Assembly: GCF_009765685.1 (NCBI RefSeq)
Contig: NZ_LMUY01000007.1
Span: 1 to 64,000, forward strand
Length of the DNA stretch: 64,000 nucleotides
Source of the DNA: Acidisphaera sp. L21
Lineage (GTDB): Bacteria > Pseudomonadota > Alphaproteobacteria > Acetobacterales > Acetobacteraceae
Direction: 5' to 3'
Of the stretch, positions 16,397-25,014 are shown one piece after another (position 1 is the first letter of the stretch; each line of letters starts with the position of its first letter). Made by a program: the position numbers and the translations under genes. Below the pieces are notes generated by a model. The model was given only the letters and a program-made list of their open reading frames with translations. It did not search any database and was not told the DNA's origin.

Positions 16397-19171
16397 ATGA
16401 CCGACCCCAACGCCAGCAGCGAGCTAAGCCCGGACCCGGTCGTGCGTGACCTGCTTGCGCTGGTGCAGGAGGCGCGGCATCGCAGCGCCACCGACCCGTT
16501 TGGCAGCCCGGTGCTGTCGGTGGCGCAGGCGATCATCCGGCAGATGGATTCCGGGGCGTTGTCGCTGGACATGCTGGACGCCGTGGTGCGCCAGTTACGG
16601 GACGAGGCGTTCGACGCACGGGCGATCCGGATCCGCGGGTATCTGGGCGGGTTGGAGGGGTCGCAGGCGGCGATGGAGGCGGTTGCCGCCCGGCTGGTGC
16701 GGCCGGACCCGGCGGATAGCCCGGTGCCGTTTCGCACCTTCCGTGCCGCGGTGGAGCGGACGCGGTTTGCGGCGGTGTTCACGGCGCACCCGACGTTCTC
16801 CCTGCCGCGTCCGCAATGGGCGGCGCTGGCCGCTGCCGCCAGTGGTGGGGAGGCGGCGCGGTTCGAGTCGCATCGGCCGTCCAAGCCGACGTTGGTGGAG
16901 GAGTTCGACCAGGCGCTGGTCGCCATCGTGCACGGACGCGATGCGATCGACGGGCTGAGCCGGGCGATCCTGGGGGCGGCGCAGGCGGCATGGCCGGATC
17001 GCTGGCGGGCGGTGGTGCCGAGGCCGGTGATCCTGGCGACGTGGGTTGGCTACGACACGGATGGGCGCACCGATATCGGCTGGTGGGACACGCTGCGGCT
17101 GCGGCTGGTGATGAAGCGGCACCAATTGGCGCGCGTGCGGGAGCAAGTCGGCGGCGGCGCGGCGGGCACGAGGCTGGACGAGGCTCTGGTAGCGGTAGAC
17201 GCGCAGATCGCGGCCTGCCCGGCGGCGCAGGAGCCGGATGCTGTCGCCGCCTTCGCCGCGGCGCTGGTGCGTGGCCGGGACGCGGCATTGGTGACGGCGG
17301 CGCCTGTGCTGCAGTTGCTGGACGAGGCGATTGCAGCGGCCCCGGACCCGATGGCGCTGATGGTGGCGCGCGCCGGGTTGGCGAGCCATGGGCTGTCGCT
17401 GGCACACACGCATGTGCGGCTGAACGCGGCGCAATTGCACAATGCGGCGCGAGTGCGGCTGGGGCTGGCGGAACCGCCGGCAGATGCGAGCCGGCGCCGG
17501 GTGCTGCTGGCTGCGATGGGCGAGGCGTTGGACAAAGTGCAGCCGGAGCCGGTGGATTTCGGGGCGTTGATGGCCGAACAATCATCCGCCGCGCGGCTGA
17601 TGATGACGGTGACGCAGATCGCCAAGCACGTGGACGGCACCGCGCCGGTGCGGTTCCTGATCGCGGAGACGGAGAGCGGCTACACGCTGCTGACGGCGCT
17701 GTGGCTGGCGCGGCTGTTCGGGGTGGAGAAGCATGTCGAGATAAGCCCGCTTTTCGAAACGGCGGAGGCGCTGGAAGACGGGGCGCGGGTGATCGCGGAG
17801 GCGCTACGCTCGCCGCATTGGTGCGATTATCTGCGGGCGACTGGGCGGATGTGCCTGCAGTTCGGGTATTCGGATAGCGGCCGGTATGTGGGGCAGCTGG
17901 CGGCGTCGTACCTGATCGAGCGGTTGCGGCTGAAGGCGGCCGAGTTGCTGGTGAAGCACGGGCTGACCGATGTGGAAGTGGTGTTGTTCGACACCCATGG
18001 GGAGAGCATCGGGCGCGGGGCGCATCCCGGCTCGTTGGCAGACCGGCTGAAGTATATTTCGCCGACACGCAGCCGGATGACGTTTGCGGCGGCCGGGATT
18101 GCGACGCGGGAGGAAAGTGCGTTCCAGGGCGGCGACGGGTATCTGCTGTTCGGCACCCCTGCCCTGGCGAGTGCCACGATCGCGCGGTGTGCGGAGCATG
18201 TTTACGCCACCATGATCGGCGGGCAGGACCCGATCTATACCGAGCCGGATTTTGCGGCCGATTTCTTCGCCACCATCGGCAGCGGGATGCGGGAGCTGGT
18301 GGAGGACCCGGGATACGCGGCGCTGCTGGGCACGTTCGGGCCGGCGTTGCTGGATGCCACCGGGTCGCGGCCAAGTGCCCGGCAATCCGATAGCGGCGGC
18401 CCGGCGATGATTCGGCATCCGCGGGAACTGCGAGCGATCCCAAACAACGCGATTTTGCAGCAATTGGGGTGGTGCGCGAATACGCTGCAGGGCTTGGGCG
18501 CGGCGGCGGCACGGCATCGGGAGGATTTCGCGCCGCTGATGGAGGGAAGTCCGCGGTTCCGCCGGGCCTTGGATTTCGCGGCGCATGCGCTGGCGCATTC
18601 GGATTTGGATGTGCTGCGCGCGGTGGTGGGGCTGGTGGACCCGGGGGCGTGGCTGGACCGGGTGCCGCATGCCGGGGCGCCGGGCCAGGCGGCGGCGTTG
18701 ATGAGCGTGGCGCGGGCGCTGGATAGGCTGGGCCTATGGCAACCGGTGACGGCGATGAGCCGGCGGATTCAGTTGGACTACCTGGCGCTGCTGGACACCT
18801 GGCCGGATGCGCCGCGGATGGGCACGCAATCGGTGCTGCTGCACGCGCTGCGCATCGCGGCGATCCAGCGGATCTGGCTGCTTGGGACGGAGATCCCGGA
18901 GTTTTCGCCGCGGCATGGGGTGACGCGACAGGGGATGGAGGATCGGCTGATCCGGCTGGATATCCCGGCCTGTTTGGCGCTGTTGGCGGAGATCTTTCCC
19001 ACCACGCCGCACCCGGCCGCTGCGCGCGACTATGCCGAGCCGGTGGGACGACGGACGGCGCAGTCGTATGAGCGGGAGCATGCGGCGATTTTCGAGCCGA
19101 TACGGCGGTTGTTTGGCACGGTGCGAGAGATTGGGGCGGCGATTACGCATGATGTGGGGGCGTTCGGGTAG
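16397..19171 (+). CDS. ppc: Phosphoenolpyruvate carboxylase-like protein, divergent active-site motifs
   Basis: The protein has about 924 residues, near the usual 880-970. Recognisable PEPC blocks are FTAHPTF (129-134, with the catalytic-type His131), WVGYDTDGRTDIGWWDT, FGYSDSGRYVGQ (~489-500), ESIGRGAHPGS (~536-546), GSRPSAR (~655) and LRAIPNNA. PEPC adds bicarbonate to PEP to form oxaloacetate, replenishing the TCA cycle. Several canonical residues differ: TAHPTE reads TAHPTF, and the FHGRGGSIGRGGAP loop reads with Asp, Thr and His in place of His, Gly and Arg before Gly. It may be a divergent clade that is active, or a paralogue with altered activity. ATG 16397 is the likely start. Confidence 0.82.
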   Translation: MTDPNASSELSPDPVVRDLLALVQEARHRSATDPFGSPVLSVAQAIIRQMDSGALSLDMLDAVVRQLRDEAFDARAIRIRGYLGGLEGSQAAMEAVAARLVRPDPADSPVPFRTFRAAVERTRFAAVFTAHPTFSLPRPQWAALAAAASGGEAARFESHRPSKPTLVEEFDQALVAIVHGRDAIDGLSRAILGAAQAAWPDRWRAVVPRPVILATWVGYDTDGRTDIGWWDTLRLRLVMKRHQLARVREQVGGGAAGTRLDEALVAVDAQIAACPAAQEPDAVAAFAAALVRGRDAALVTAAPVLQLLDEAIAAAPDPMALMVARAGLASHGLSLAHTHVRLNAAQLHNAARVRLGLAEPPADASRRRVLLAAMGEALDKVQPEPVDFGALMAEQSSAARLMMTVTQIAKHVDGTAPVRFLIAETESGYTLLTALWLARLFGVEKHVEISPLFETAEALEDGARVIAEALRSPHWCDYLRATGRMCLQFGYSDSGRYVGQLAASYLIERLRLKAAELLVKHGLTDVEVVLFDTHGESIGRGAHPGSLADRLKYISPTRSRMTFAAAGIATREESAFQGGDGYLLFGTPALASATIARCAEHVYATMIGGQDPIYTEPDFAADFFATIGSGMRELVEDPGYAALLGTFGPALLDATGSRPSARQSDSGGPAMIRHPRELRAIPNNAILQQLGWCANTLQGLGAAAARHREDFAPLMEGSPRFRRALDFAAHALAHSDLDVLRAVVGLVDPGAWLDRVPHAGAPGQAAALMSVARALDRLGLWQPVTAMSRRIQLDYLALLDTWPDAPRMGTQSVLLHALRIAAIQRIWLLGTEIPEFSPRHGVTRQGMEDRLIRLDIPACLALLAEIFPTTPHPAAARDYAEPVGRRTAQSYEREHAAIFEPIRRLFGTVREIGAAITHDVGAFG

Positions 19172-19190
19172 CGTCAGCTGTATGACGCAA

Positions 19191-19793
19191 TCAACCCGCA
19201 TTGAGCGACGTTGGGCCGCTGACGAAGGGGTTGCCGGGACTATAAAACCGCAATGGGCGATCCGCATCGCGCGATAAGCCGATCCGGATGCTTTCAGCGA
19301 TTTCGCCTGGTCCAGTACTATCCTGTGCGAGCCACAGCGGACCCTCGCGGCAAAGATCGAGGCCGTCGAGCCCACGATCGATCCGCAACGCTGCGGCGAG
19401 GCGACCCGGTCCGCGGGCCAGGTCGCGCAAGCGCTCGATCCCACGGTTGCGCCGCATGATCGGGATGCCGTCGAGCGGCTCGAGCGCGCGGATCAGGATT
19501 CCGGCTCCGACGCCTGGCAGCTCGCTCGACACGTTCAGCATGGATGAGATGCCATAGGCGAGATAAACATAGGCGTGCCCAGGCTCGAGAAAGAGCGAAC
19601 GGGTCCGTGGCGTGATGCCTCGATAGGCGTGCCCGGCGGCGTCGCCGATGATGTAGGCTTCCGTCTCGACAATCCGGCCGCTGACGAGGCCTTCGGGCAG
19701 CGCCCGCATCACGATCTTGCCCATGAGGAAGCGGGCGAGAGCGGCGGTATCGATCGGCAGTTCCGCGCGGGATAGCGGACGGTCCGATCTCAC
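19191..19793 (-). CDS. DNA-3-methyladenine glycosylase (AAG/MPG family)
   Basis: The 200-residue protein has the full AAG core: VETEAYIIGDAAGHAYRG, TPRTRSLFLEPGHAYVYLAYG, NVSSELPGVGAGILIRALEP, and ARGPGRLAAALRID. The Glu in ETEAY activates water and the Tyr in YVYLAYG intercalates. It excises alkylated purines in base-excision repair. GTG 19793 is preferred because it overlaps the stop of the upstream NTF2-like gene in a GTGA arrangement; ATG 19811 in the same frame is an alternative that adds six residues. Confidence 0.92.
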   Translation of the reverse strand: MRSDRPLSRAELPIDTAALARFLMGKIVMRALPEGLVSGRIVETEAYIIGDAAGHAYRGITPRTRSLFLEPGHAYVYLAYGISSMLNVSSELPGVGAGILIRALEPLDGIPIMRRNRGIERLRDLARGPGRLAAALRIDRGLDGLDLCREGPLWLAQDSTGPGEIAESIRIGLSRDADRPLRFYSPGNPFVSGPTSLNAG

Positions 19794-20170
19794 GCCATTC
19801 GCTCGACCCATTCGGCGCGGGACGAGCCAGGACTGAACGGGTCGCCGAAATATTGGGTTTCGCGCGCTACCTTGTCGCCCGCGAACTCCATGATGCTGAC
19901 CGTGTAAGATGGCCGCCCGTCATAGGTCAGGACGTATTCGGTGATCCACAGGCTGCCGGCGCCGGTGATCCGTCGCACGTCGAAGCGTTTGCGGTTGGGC
20001 TGTGCGGTGCGCGACATCTGGATGTTTCGCCGCCCGCGGATGCGCTCGCCCGACTGGGGATATTCCAGCACGGCATCCTCCAGGTATATCTCGTGCTCCC
20101 CCTCGAAATCATCCGCATCGGAGGCGGCCCAGTGGCGATTGAGAAGCCCGCGGATCTCTTCCTCATTCAT
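19790..20170 (-). CDS. Nuclear transport factor 2-like (SnoaL-like) protein
   Basis: The 126-residue protein has an NTF2-like fold: EEEIRGLLNRHWAASDADDF, EYPQSGERIRGRRNIQ, and the C-terminal FAGDKVARETQYFGDPF. No signal peptide is present, so it is cytosolic. The motif VARETQYFGDPF is common in uncharacterised SnoaL-like proteins of proteobacteria. The DNA glycosylase start overlaps its stop, indicating co-translation, but the link to DNA repair may be fortuitous. Confidence 0.85.
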   Translation of the reverse strand: MNEEEIRGLLNRHWAASDADDFEGEHEIYLEDAVLEYPQSGERIRGRRNIQMSRTAQPNRKRFDVRRITGAGSLWITEYVLTYDGRPSYTVSIMEFAGDKVARETQYFGDPFSPGSSRAEWVERMA

Positions 20171-20213
20171 AGCCCGTGTCCCCCTTCGTCATCGTCACAG
20201 CGGTGCGACATTA

Positions 20214-23200
20214 TTAGAGGGTTTGGGCGTGGACTGGCAGCGTCTTGGCGATTTCGAGCAGATGCGGGTGGTGGGTGAGGACGATCACCTGGACGTGCTG
20301 GCTGAGCCCGACCAGGGCCTGCATGGCGGCGTGGGCGCGGGTGTCGTCGAAGGTTTGCAGGATGTCGTCGGCGATGAAGGGCAAAGGCGGAGCAGCGGCG
20401 ACGTGTGATTCGATGGCGACCAGGCGCAGCGCCAGATAGAGTTGGTCGCGCGTGCCCTCGGAAAGCTGATCGATCTGTTTTGGCAACTCGTTGGCGGCTC
20501 GCTCCACGGCCTGCAACGTGGTTTCGCCGCGGGCGTTCTCGCTGGCGCGGATGGTCCAGGTGCCGCCGGTGATGGCCTCGAACGCGGCGGCGATGCGCTG
20601 CACGCCGGTAGGGCCGGCACTCTCCTCCACGCGGTCCAGGGCGCGGCCGAGCATGCCGGAGGCGACGCGCAGCAGAAGGTATTCGTCAAGCAGGCGACCG
20701 GCCTCGGCGGCGATGGCGGCCTCGCTCTCGGCGGCCTCGCTGGCGCCAGTGGCGGCGGCGTCGGCGTCGTATTGGCGTTCCAGGGTAGAGAGGGCGATCG
20801 CGGCCTCCTGCTCCTGCGTGCGGGCGCGGGTGAGCGCGGCCTCGGCGACCCGGCGCTCGGCATCGAACTGGTCGGTCGGGAGTGCGGCCAATTCCGCGGC
20901 CAACTGGTCGAGTGAGGCGCCGCCGCCGATCGCAGCGAGCCGGCTGGTGGCGGCGGTGCGGATCGCGTCCTGGCGGCTGCGCTCGCGGGCGGCTTCGATG
21001 CGGTGCTCCGCGGTGGCGACGTCGGGCGCGCCGCAGCCGGCGAGCACGGCGGCCAGGATTGCGGCGGTGTCGCGGTCCTTCTGGGTGGCAGCTTCCAGCA
21101 GAGTCGCGGCATCGGTCTGGGCGCGTTCGGCTTCCTTGGCGGCGCTGGCGAGGCTGCGGGCGGTGTCACGCCGGGTGATGAGGAGTTCGGCCGTGGCGAA
21201 CGGGTCGCTGCCGGGTGGGATCGCGAGGTCGGCGGCCAGGGCGGCCACCATGTTGGCGAAGGCGGCGATGTCGGCGCGCATGTCGTCGATGCGCAATTGG
21301 AGCCCGGCGCCGGCACGATGCTGCTGATCCATCTCGCCGAGGCGGGCCAGCACGCGCCCCGTGACTTCCGGCGTTTCGACGGGAGGGCGGCCGAGTTGCA
21401 AGAGGGTTGCGTCCCAGCCTTGCTGCCAGGCGGCCAAGCGGTCCTGCGCGGAGGCAAGTTCGATGGTGGCGGCACGACGCTCCGCCTCGGACTGGGTGCG
21501 CCTGGCGTCGCGGGCGAGTTCGGCCTTTTGCGCGAGGCGGGCGGCTTGCACCTTGGCGTCGGCCAGGGGAAGCAGGGCGGCGAGGCTGCCGGGCGTGCCG
21601 CATAGATGGGACAGGCGATCGGCCCAGGCCGCGTGTTGGGCGATGACCGCATCCCGCGCGCCGGTGGCGAGTTCGCTCACGCGCCGGGCCTCGATCGATT
21701 CGGCGCGGGCGGCAAGCAGGGCGAAGACTTCGCGCAATGTCGCGTCGGCGGCCAGGCGCAGGGGCGCGCAGAGTTCGGTCCATCGTTGCGCGGCTGCGGC
21801 GTGCTGCTGGGTGGCGCTGCCGATTGCGGTGTTGGCCAGGGCCCATGCGGGCTCGGATGCGGTGATGTCGGCGGTCAGGCGGGCGGCCTGCTCCACCCGG
21901 GCCAATTCGTCGATGCGGGCGTCGGCGATGGCGTCGGCGGCGCGCAGGTGGCGCTCGAACATCAGGGGAAGCGCCTGGTCGCCGGCGTAGAGGCGCTCGG
22001 CGGCTTCGTCGGGGCGACCGGCGAAGGCACGGGCGTAGATGAGGGACCAGCCACGGTCCCGCTCGGCGCGGGCGGTGGCGAGGGCGGCGGCGTCCGGGAG
22101 GGGCTGCTGGCGCAGGCTTGCAAGCGAGGCCTCCCACTGAGTGCGCTGGGCTTGCAGGCGGTCGCGGTCGGCGGTGGCTTTGTTCAGTTGGTCCTGCGTG
22201 CCAGCCAGCGCGGTGGCAAGGCGTTCGTAGGCGGGCTCGGTCGCGGGGGTCATGGCGGCGAGCCCGGCAGGATCGCCGCCCCAGAAGGGGAGTTTGGCGA
22301 CGCAGGCGCGTTCGGACGCCGCGGCCTCGCGCGCGGCCTGGGCGAGTTCGGCGGCGTGGGCGAGCGGGTCGCGGTCGCGGCGAATTTCGGCGAGTAGCGC
22401 GTCCAGTTCGTCCTGGGCGAGGACGGGGGCGGCTTCGCCTTCGGCGGCCAGCAACGCCAGGGCGGCGTCGGCCTTTTCCAGGCGGGCTTGGGCCAGCTTC
22501 AACGTCGTTGCGGCGGCGGTGTGGTGGTTGATCTGCTCGCGCGCAGCCGACATGGCTGGCAGCGTGGGGATGACAGACCCGGCCTGGTCCGGCGGGATCG
22601 TGCTGCCGATGTCGCGGAGGGCCGCGGCGACGTCCACCAAGGCTTCGGCCCGTTTGGTGACCAGCGCGGCACTGTCGCGGCGCTTGGTGTCGGCGTCGCC
22701 TAAGGCGCCGGATAGTTTGGACAGGGCGGGGTCGGCTGCATCGGCCGCCGGGTCACGGGGGGATTGGGCGGCACGAGCCTCGGCGGCGCGGCGTTGCTCG
22801 CGCGCGGCGTCCAGGCGGGTGGCGGCGAGACTGGCCTCGTGGCGAGCCCGGGCGAGTTGGTCGGCGAAGCCATCCGGGAGGGTTGGGGCGTTGGGGTGGG
22901 CGGTGAGCCAGGCGGTCGCGGCCAGCAATTCGGCGACGGGGCCTCGGGTCAGTTCGATGCGGTTCAGGCGGCTGAGTTGGGCCTGGGCGGCTTCTAGTTC
23001 TGCCCCGGCGGCGGATTTGCGGGTTTGGGTTTCGTGGATTTCGGCTTGCAGGGTGCCCAGCATCTTCGGGGTGCGCAGCGCGTCGCGTTGTTGCTTGCCT
23101 ACGCCCGCCAGTCGCGCGAGGGCGGCGTTTAGCGGGCGGGAGCTTTTGCTGCGCTCCCAAATGGCGGCGCGGCGGGTGTCCAGGGCGCGGCGCAGCGTGC

Positions 23201-23675
23201 GGGCGGAGGCGAGTTCGCCGGTGCCAGACAGCAGGGCGCTGCCGAGGGTGCCGTCGCCGGTGGCAAGCTCCTTCCCGCCGGCGCGCAGGCGGTCGGTGTC
23301 CAGGGCGAACAGCATTTCGACCTGGCGCGGGGTGACGGCGGCGGTGAGTTCGGCCAGCCAGCGGGAGGCCGCCGGATCGGTGCCGGCGTTGGGGAAGATG
23401 CGGCCGGCCTTGCGTTGCCAGCCGAAGGTGAACTCCGCCCCGTCCTGCGACACGGCGTCGGCGCAGAGATGCATGCCCGGATAGTCGAACCGGAACTTCA
23501 TGTCGGATTGCAGGGGGATGCCGAAGAGCAGGTCGTGGAAGGCCTGGCGCAGGACGGATTTGCCGGCGCCGTTTGGGGCCAGCAGCAGGTTGATGCGGCC
23601 TGGCGCCGGGTCGAACGAAAGCTCGGCGCGTTCCAGGTTGCCGTATTTCTCGATCAGCAGGCGGTGGAGGCGCAT
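20214..23675 (-). CDS. SMC/Rad50-like AAA ATPase (YhaN-type)
   Basis: The 1153-residue protein has a Walker A motif APNGAGKS at residues 33-40 after IEKYGNLERAELSF, a long Ala/Gln/Arg-rich coiled-coil centre (roughly 170-1000), and a C-terminal ABC-like signature LSEGTRDQLYLALRL followed by Walker B PFIADDILQTFDD and the His switch VLTHHPHLLE. This is the architecture of SbcC/Rad50 relatives in COG4717. It should bind the metallophosphoesterase encoded 2 bp upstream and process DNA ends. No CxxC zinc hook was found in the central region, unlike canonical Rad50/SbcC. Confidence 0.9.
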   Translation of the reverse strand: MRLHRLLIEKYGNLERAELSFDPAPGRINLLLAPNGAGKSVLRQAFHDLLFGIPLQSDMKFRFDYPGMHLCADAVSQDGAEFTFGWQRKAGRIFPNAGTDPAASRWLAELTAAVTPRQVEMLFALDTDRLRAGGKELATGDGTLGSALLSGTGELASARTLRRALDTRRAAIWERSKSSRPLNAALARLAGVGKQQRDALRTPKMLGTLQAEIHETQTRKSAAGAELEAAQAQLSRLNRIELTRGPVAELLAATAWLTAHPNAPTLPDGFADQLARARHEASLAATRLDAAREQRRAAEARAAQSPRDPAADAADPALSKLSGALGDADTKRRDSAALVTKRAEALVDVAAALRDIGSTIPPDQAGSVIPTLPAMSAAREQINHHTAAATTLKLAQARLEKADAALALLAAEGEAAPVLAQDELDALLAEIRRDRDPLAHAAELAQAAREAAASERACVAKLPFWGGDPAGLAAMTPATEPAYERLATALAGTQDQLNKATADRDRLQAQRTQWEASLASLRQQPLPDAAALATARAERDRGWSLIYARAFAGRPDEAAERLYAGDQALPLMFERHLRAADAIADARIDELARVEQAARLTADITASEPAWALANTAIGSATQQHAAAAQRWTELCAPLRLAADATLREVFALLAARAESIEARRVSELATGARDAVIAQHAAWADRLSHLCGTPGSLAALLPLADAKVQAARLAQKAELARDARRTQSEAERRAATIELASAQDRLAAWQQGWDATLLQLGRPPVETPEVTGRVLARLGEMDQQHRAGAGLQLRIDDMRADIAAFANMVAALAADLAIPPGSDPFATAELLITRRDTARSLASAAKEAERAQTDAATLLEAATQKDRDTAAILAAVLAGCGAPDVATAEHRIEAARERSRQDAIRTAATSRLAAIGGGASLDQLAAELAALPTDQFDAERRVAEAALTRARTQEQEAAIALSTLERQYDADAAATGASEAAESEAAIAAEAGRLLDEYLLLRVASGMLGRALDRVEESAGPTGVQRIAAAFEAITGGTWTIRASENARGETTLQAVERAANELPKQIDQLSEGTRDQLYLALRLVAIESHVAAAPPLPFIADDILQTFDDTRAHAAMQALVGLSQHVQVIVLTHHPHLLEIAKTLPVHAQTL

Positions 23676-23677
23676 GG

Positions 23678-24913
23678 TTAGCCTCGCAACAATTCGGCCC
23701 GCAGCAGCGCCTGGGCGCGGGCGGTGAGCGCATCCGGCATGTTGCCTGCGGCCAGGGCGCGGATGGGATGGTCCTTATCCAACAGGGTCAGGTCCATCCG
23801 CTTGGCCAGGTCGGCGATGAACGCGGCGAGGTCCGGATCGAGGGTGGGGGTTTCGGCCAGGGCGTCGACCAGGGTGCCGACCACGCCGGATTGCGGGCGC
23901 AACGTGGCCTGGTCCTGCGGCGGGGTGGAGCGAACGCGGACGTCCTCGATCCACAGGGCGTCCGGGGCCGCGACGTCGGTGGCGGCGGCGCGGATCGTTG
24001 CCAGGGTTCGCTGCGGGTTGCTGGCCAATTCGGCGTGGGCGTTGCTGGCACCCGCCAGCGTCATGCGGACGACCAGCAGCCGGCCCTCCGCCTCCATCAC
24101 GGCGGCGTCCAGCAGCAGGGCGGCGCGGCCGAGCACCGCCTGCAGGTCGGCGGCGCCGGTGATGTCCACCTGCAGTTGGCGCCATCGCAGGACGTCCAGG
24201 CCGTGATGGGTGACGGATTGTACCCGGTTGTCGGCCACGCGGACCAGGCTGGCGCCCTTGCTGCCCTCCTCGCGGATGTGGCGGCCCTGTAAATTGCCAG
24301 GGAAGACGATCCAGGGGTCACGCGATAGCTCGGCGCGCTGGTGCACGTGGCCGAGCGCCCAGTAATCGTAGCCTTTCTCGCGCAGTTCGGCCTCGGTGCA
24401 GGGGGCGTAGTCGTCATGCTCGGTCGAGCCGCAGGCGGTGTGCAGCAGGCCGATGTTGAAATGGTCCGCCAGGGGGCGCGGATAGGCGAGCGCCAGGCGG
24501 TCCCGCACGGCGCGGGTGGCGAAGCTTTGGCCGTGCACGGCGACGCCGGGGATCGGGATGGTGGTGCCGGGCCTCTGGGCGGGCAGCATGGTGCCGGGGA
24601 ATGGCAGCTTCTGCGTGAGCACCGCCTCGGCGTCGTGATTACCGCTGATGGCGATGACGGGGATTCCAGCGCGCTTCAACTCGGCCAGTCGGGAGACGAG
24701 GAAGTGGCCGGTGCGCCAGTCCTTCCAATCGCCGTCATACAGGTCACCGGCGAGAAGGACGAAGCTCACCTGCTCCGCCTTGGCCAGTTCGACGAGGTTG
24801 ATCAGCGCCTTACGGGTGGCGCCGCGGATTCTGTCGGTCGGCGCCTCCGGATCCAGCCCGCGCAGGGGGGAGTCGAGGTGGAGGTCTGCGGCGTGGAGGA
24901 AGCTGAAGGTCAT
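23678..24913 (-). CDS. Mre11/SbcD-like metallophosphoesterase (YhaO-type DNA exonuclease)
   Basis: The 411-residue protein has all calcineurin-type phosphoesterase motifs: AADLHLDSP (residues 8-16), LLAGDLYDGDW, ISGNHDAEA and GHVHQRAE, which carry the two-metal ligands. The C-terminal capping and partner-binding region is Ala-rich. It is the nuclease subunit expected to pair with the Rad50-like ATPase encoded 2 bp downstream. ATG 24913 is used; a TTG codon immediately before it is not needed, and GAGG lies just upstream. The order nuclease then ATPase matches yhaO-yhaN of Bacillus. Confidence 0.9.
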   Translation of the reverse strand: MTFSFLHAADLHLDSPLRGLDPEAPTDRIRGATRKALINLVELAKAEQVSFVLLAGDLYDGDWKDWRTGHFLVSRLAELKRAGIPVIAISGNHDAEAVLTQKLPFPGTMLPAQRPGTTIPIPGVAVHGQSFATRAVRDRLALAYPRPLADHFNIGLLHTACGSTEHDDYAPCTEAELREKGYDYWALGHVHQRAELSRDPWIVFPGNLQGRHIREEGSKGASLVRVADNRVQSVTHHGLDVLRWRQLQVDITGAADLQAVLGRAALLLDAAVMEAEGRLLVVRMTLAGASNAHAELASNPQRTLATIRAAATDVAAPDALWIEDVRVRSTPPQDQATLRPQSGVVGTLVDALAETPTLDPDLAAFIADLAKRMDLTLLDKDHPIRALAAGNMPDALTARAQALLRAELLRG

Positions 24914-25014
24914 CAAGCCTCGTGCGGTCGTAGGGGCCTCGTTTAGATCCTATTTACCCGGCGTCAACGAGGCTGGGATAGGACGGGACGGCCGTCGGGA
25001 CATCGTGTGAAGCA

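Noticed and set aside
16779-18512. Long frame antisense to PEP carboxylase
   Set aside because: Pro/Ser/Arg-rich, no motif; real coding is on the plus strand.
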